Positions 62,655-64,000 of a stretch of DNA of 64,000 nt are shown one piece after another. The stretch is from positions 1 through 64,000 of the forward strand of contig JBFWQE010000011.1 of NCBI GenBank assembly GCA_050249615.1, given 5' to 3'. A program made the position numbers and the translations under genes. The stretch is from VFZN01 sp050249615 (GTDB taxonomy: Bacteria > Acidobacteriota > Vicinamibacteria > Vicinamibacterales > UBA2999). Each line of letters begins with the position of its first letter. Positions within the stretch are counted from its first letter, which is position 1. The notes under the pieces were generated by a model. That model searched no databases. It was not told where the DNA came from and was given only the letters and a program-made list of their open reading frames with translations.

Positions 62655-64000
62655 TCACCGGCGTGGCGGCGCCTTTGATGCCGGCGCGCCGCGCTCGACC
62701 GCCGGCGGCGGCGACGCGGGCTGCTGCAGCTCGACATACTGCGCCGTCTGCATGTTGGCGCGGATCATCAGCGGGATCACGCGCGGCTCACCCGTACCGG
62801 CACGCACCTCGATCACGTGAGCGCCCACCGGCAAGGTGATGGCGAGCGGTGTCGCGCCGCGGTCGTTCCCGTCCACGACCACGCGCGCCCCGTCGGGCCG
62901 CGAGGTGACCACCAGCTCACCCTCGCCCTCGACCGGTCCTTCCACCGGGCGCGTCCAGTACCACCCGATGACTGCCGCCTGCATGAACAGCACGCCCACG
63001 ATCACGGCCGCCCACAACGGCCGCAGGCCGAGGAAGCGCCGCTCCGCATCGACGCCGACCCTGGCGGACAGTGGCACGACCTCGGGTGGCCCGTCACCAC
63101 CGATGTCAATCCCCGCCGGTTCCAAATCGCGCGGACCATCCTGCGGTGAACCCTCGCGCTTCGAACCCTCGTGCGGCGGACCCTCGGTTTTCGAACCTTC
63201 GGCCTCTGCCCCTCCGTGCTGCTCGGCCCACTGCTCGAGCGCGCCGGTCCCCGTCACGTACCGCCGGTTGCTCGCGAGCACCTCTTCGAAGGCGATTTGC
63301 GCGGCATGCGGTGAATCGAAGCCACTGCCCTCGAGCTGGAGCGCGCGTCGCAACCAGCGGGCGAACACCGCCGAGAGCGGGTGGTCGTCGTCTCCGTGCC
63401 GCTCGCGCGCGGCCGAGACGAGGGCGGGCAGCTGGTCAGGAAACTCGGCGTCCCTCAGCCTCCGGCCGAGCAGCATCGAGAGGGCCACGACACCGAGCGC
63501 CGTCGCATCGCCGCGTGGGGTGCAGGTGACCGTCCCCTCGGAGGGCGGCGCCGCCACCCTGTAGCGCTGCCAGGCGTCGACGCGCGTGAGCCCGAGCTGG
63601 TCGAACGCCGGCCCGAAGACCGCTTCGGCAATGACGACCCGGGCCGGCGGCGCGATGAACAGGCGCTCCGGCGCGATGGTGCCGATGGCGTTGTCCTTGT
63701 TGTGGCGGGAGAAGAGGGCCACGGCCGGCAGCAGCTGCCGGACCAGCGCCACGACGGCGTCGATCTCCGGCCGCACGCCGGCGGCCTCGGCCGCATCCAG
63801 CAGGTCGGACAGGCGAGCGCCGCGTGTCGCATCGGAAACCACGACCAGCTGGTCGATGGCAGGGCGGTCGACGCGGAGGACGTGCACATAGGAAGCGTGC
63901 CGAACCGCTGCGAAGCGCGCCACACGCTCGCCCAGCGCCGTGGCAAACCCCGTGTGCAGCACCAGTTCCGGAGTCAGCTCCAGGTGCTCGACGGGGTCAC
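62655..64000 (-). CDS. Pseudokinase-like membrane protein with PEGA domain (5' truncated)
   Basis: The frame is open to the window edge, so the N-terminus is missing (at least 448 codons are present). Residues of the N-terminal part (AIGTIAPERLFIAPPARVVI, AEAVFGPAFDQLG) resemble the C-lobe of Ser/Thr kinases with catalytic loop and DFG residues absent, i.e. a pseudokinase-like fold. Then a disordered linker, one TM helix (LWAAVIVGVLFMQAAVIGWYW) and a C-terminal PEGA domain (GELVVTSRPDGARVVVDGND). The linker at 63135-63200 is built of TTCGAACCCTCG word repeats. Confidence 0.75.
   Translation of the reverse strand, partial: DPVEHLELTPELVLHTGFATALGERVARFAAVRHASYVHVLRVDRPAIDQLVVVSDATRGARLSDLLDAAEAAGVRPEIDAVVALVRQLLPAVALFSRHNKDNAIGTIAPERLFIAPPARVVIAEAVFGPAFDQLGLTRVDAWQRYRVAAPPSEGTVTCTPRGDATALGVVALSMLLGRRLRDAEFPDQLPALVSAARERHGDDDHPLSAVFARWLRRALQLEGSGFDSPHAAQIAFEEVLASNRRYVTGTGALEQWAEQHGGAEAEGSKTEGPPHEGSKREGSPQDGPRDLEPAGIDIGGDGPPEVVPLSARVGVDAERRFLGLRPLWAAVIVGVLFMQAAVIGWYWTRPVEGPVEGEGELVVTSRPDGARVVVDGNDRGATPLAITLPVGAHVIEVRAGTGEPRVIPLMIRANMQTAQYVELQQPASPPPAVERGAPASKAPPRR
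63135..63200. repeat. TTCGAACCCTCG word repeats inside coding sequence
   Basis: Units gaaccctcgcgcttcgaaccctcgtg and ggaccctcggttttcgaacc encode the hydrophilic EGSKxEGPPxEGSK linker of the PEGA protein, in frame. Confidence 0.65.

Overview
The window reads as chromosomal DNA of an Acidobacteriota bacterium, most likely Vicinamibacteria (subgroup 6). The first ~125 bases are the 5' end of a 16S rRNA gene whose sequence fits that group. GC is high throughout. One gene (48788-49849) carries the VWFA-related domain that is characteristic of Acidobacteria. The species call is inference; there is no plasmid, phage or insertion-sequence signature.

Layout. 1-670: 16S rRNA 5' end (minus) with a ~550 bp leader holding two sigma70-type promoters and a boxA-like antiterminator. 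670-2794: tyrS and a divergent metallophosphoesterase sharing a 22 bp bidirectional promoter. 2808-13753: a purine-biosynthesis region on the minus strand (purB, a small membrane protein, purF, a HEAT-repeat protein, purM, purN; further on purD), with an M16 peptidase upstream of purB and a divergent rlmN-esterase pair. 14100-23013: rpsU, a STAS protein, then a tightly coupled plus-strand operon with a UbiA-type prenyltransferase (decaprenyl-phosphate phosphoribosyltransferase-like), a DUF362 protein, a helical protein with an Arg/Gly-rich tail and four GT4 glycosyltransferases in A-B-B'-A' paralogue order. This looks like a cell-surface glycan locus. 23059-30609 (minus): an NtrC-type regulator with its membrane PDZ/GAF/PAS histidine kinase, a plug-less TonB-receptor-like barrel and a secreted protein. 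30789-34428 (plus): glgC, eno and gpmA, separated by two related terminal-inverted-repeat elements. 34505-39317: a small unknown protein, methylmalonyl-CoA mutase catalytic subunit coupled to OppD/OppF-type ATPases, and a LolD/MacB-type ATPase. 39438-44542 (minus): acs, an ExeA-type ATPase, a proline-tailed membrane protein and myo-inositol-1-phosphate synthase. 44568-51850: a methyltransferase-like protein, an NTF2-like protein, an M55 aminopeptidase, a TonB-family protein, an envelope cluster (membrane protein, VWFA, BON), a GNAT protein and an LppM-like lipoprotein. 51928-64000: polA, a TPR-like protein, pcnB-type nucleotidyltransferase, serC-serA-DUF1015, a small beta-barrel, an M23 peptidase and a 5'-truncated PEGA/pseudokinase-like membrane protein.

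Functional themes are housekeeping metabolism (purines, serine, glycolysis and glycogen, acetate, propionyl/methylmalonyl-CoA, inositol) plus cell-envelope construction. Two genome-architecture features stand out. First, about a quarter of the genes have a TANNNT -10 box ending 6-10 bp before the start codon, which predicts leaderless or near-leaderless mRNAs, and in two divergent pairs the two -10 boxes overlap. Second, intergenic gaps, and some 3' coding ends and linkers, are filled with several families of short degenerate word repeats.
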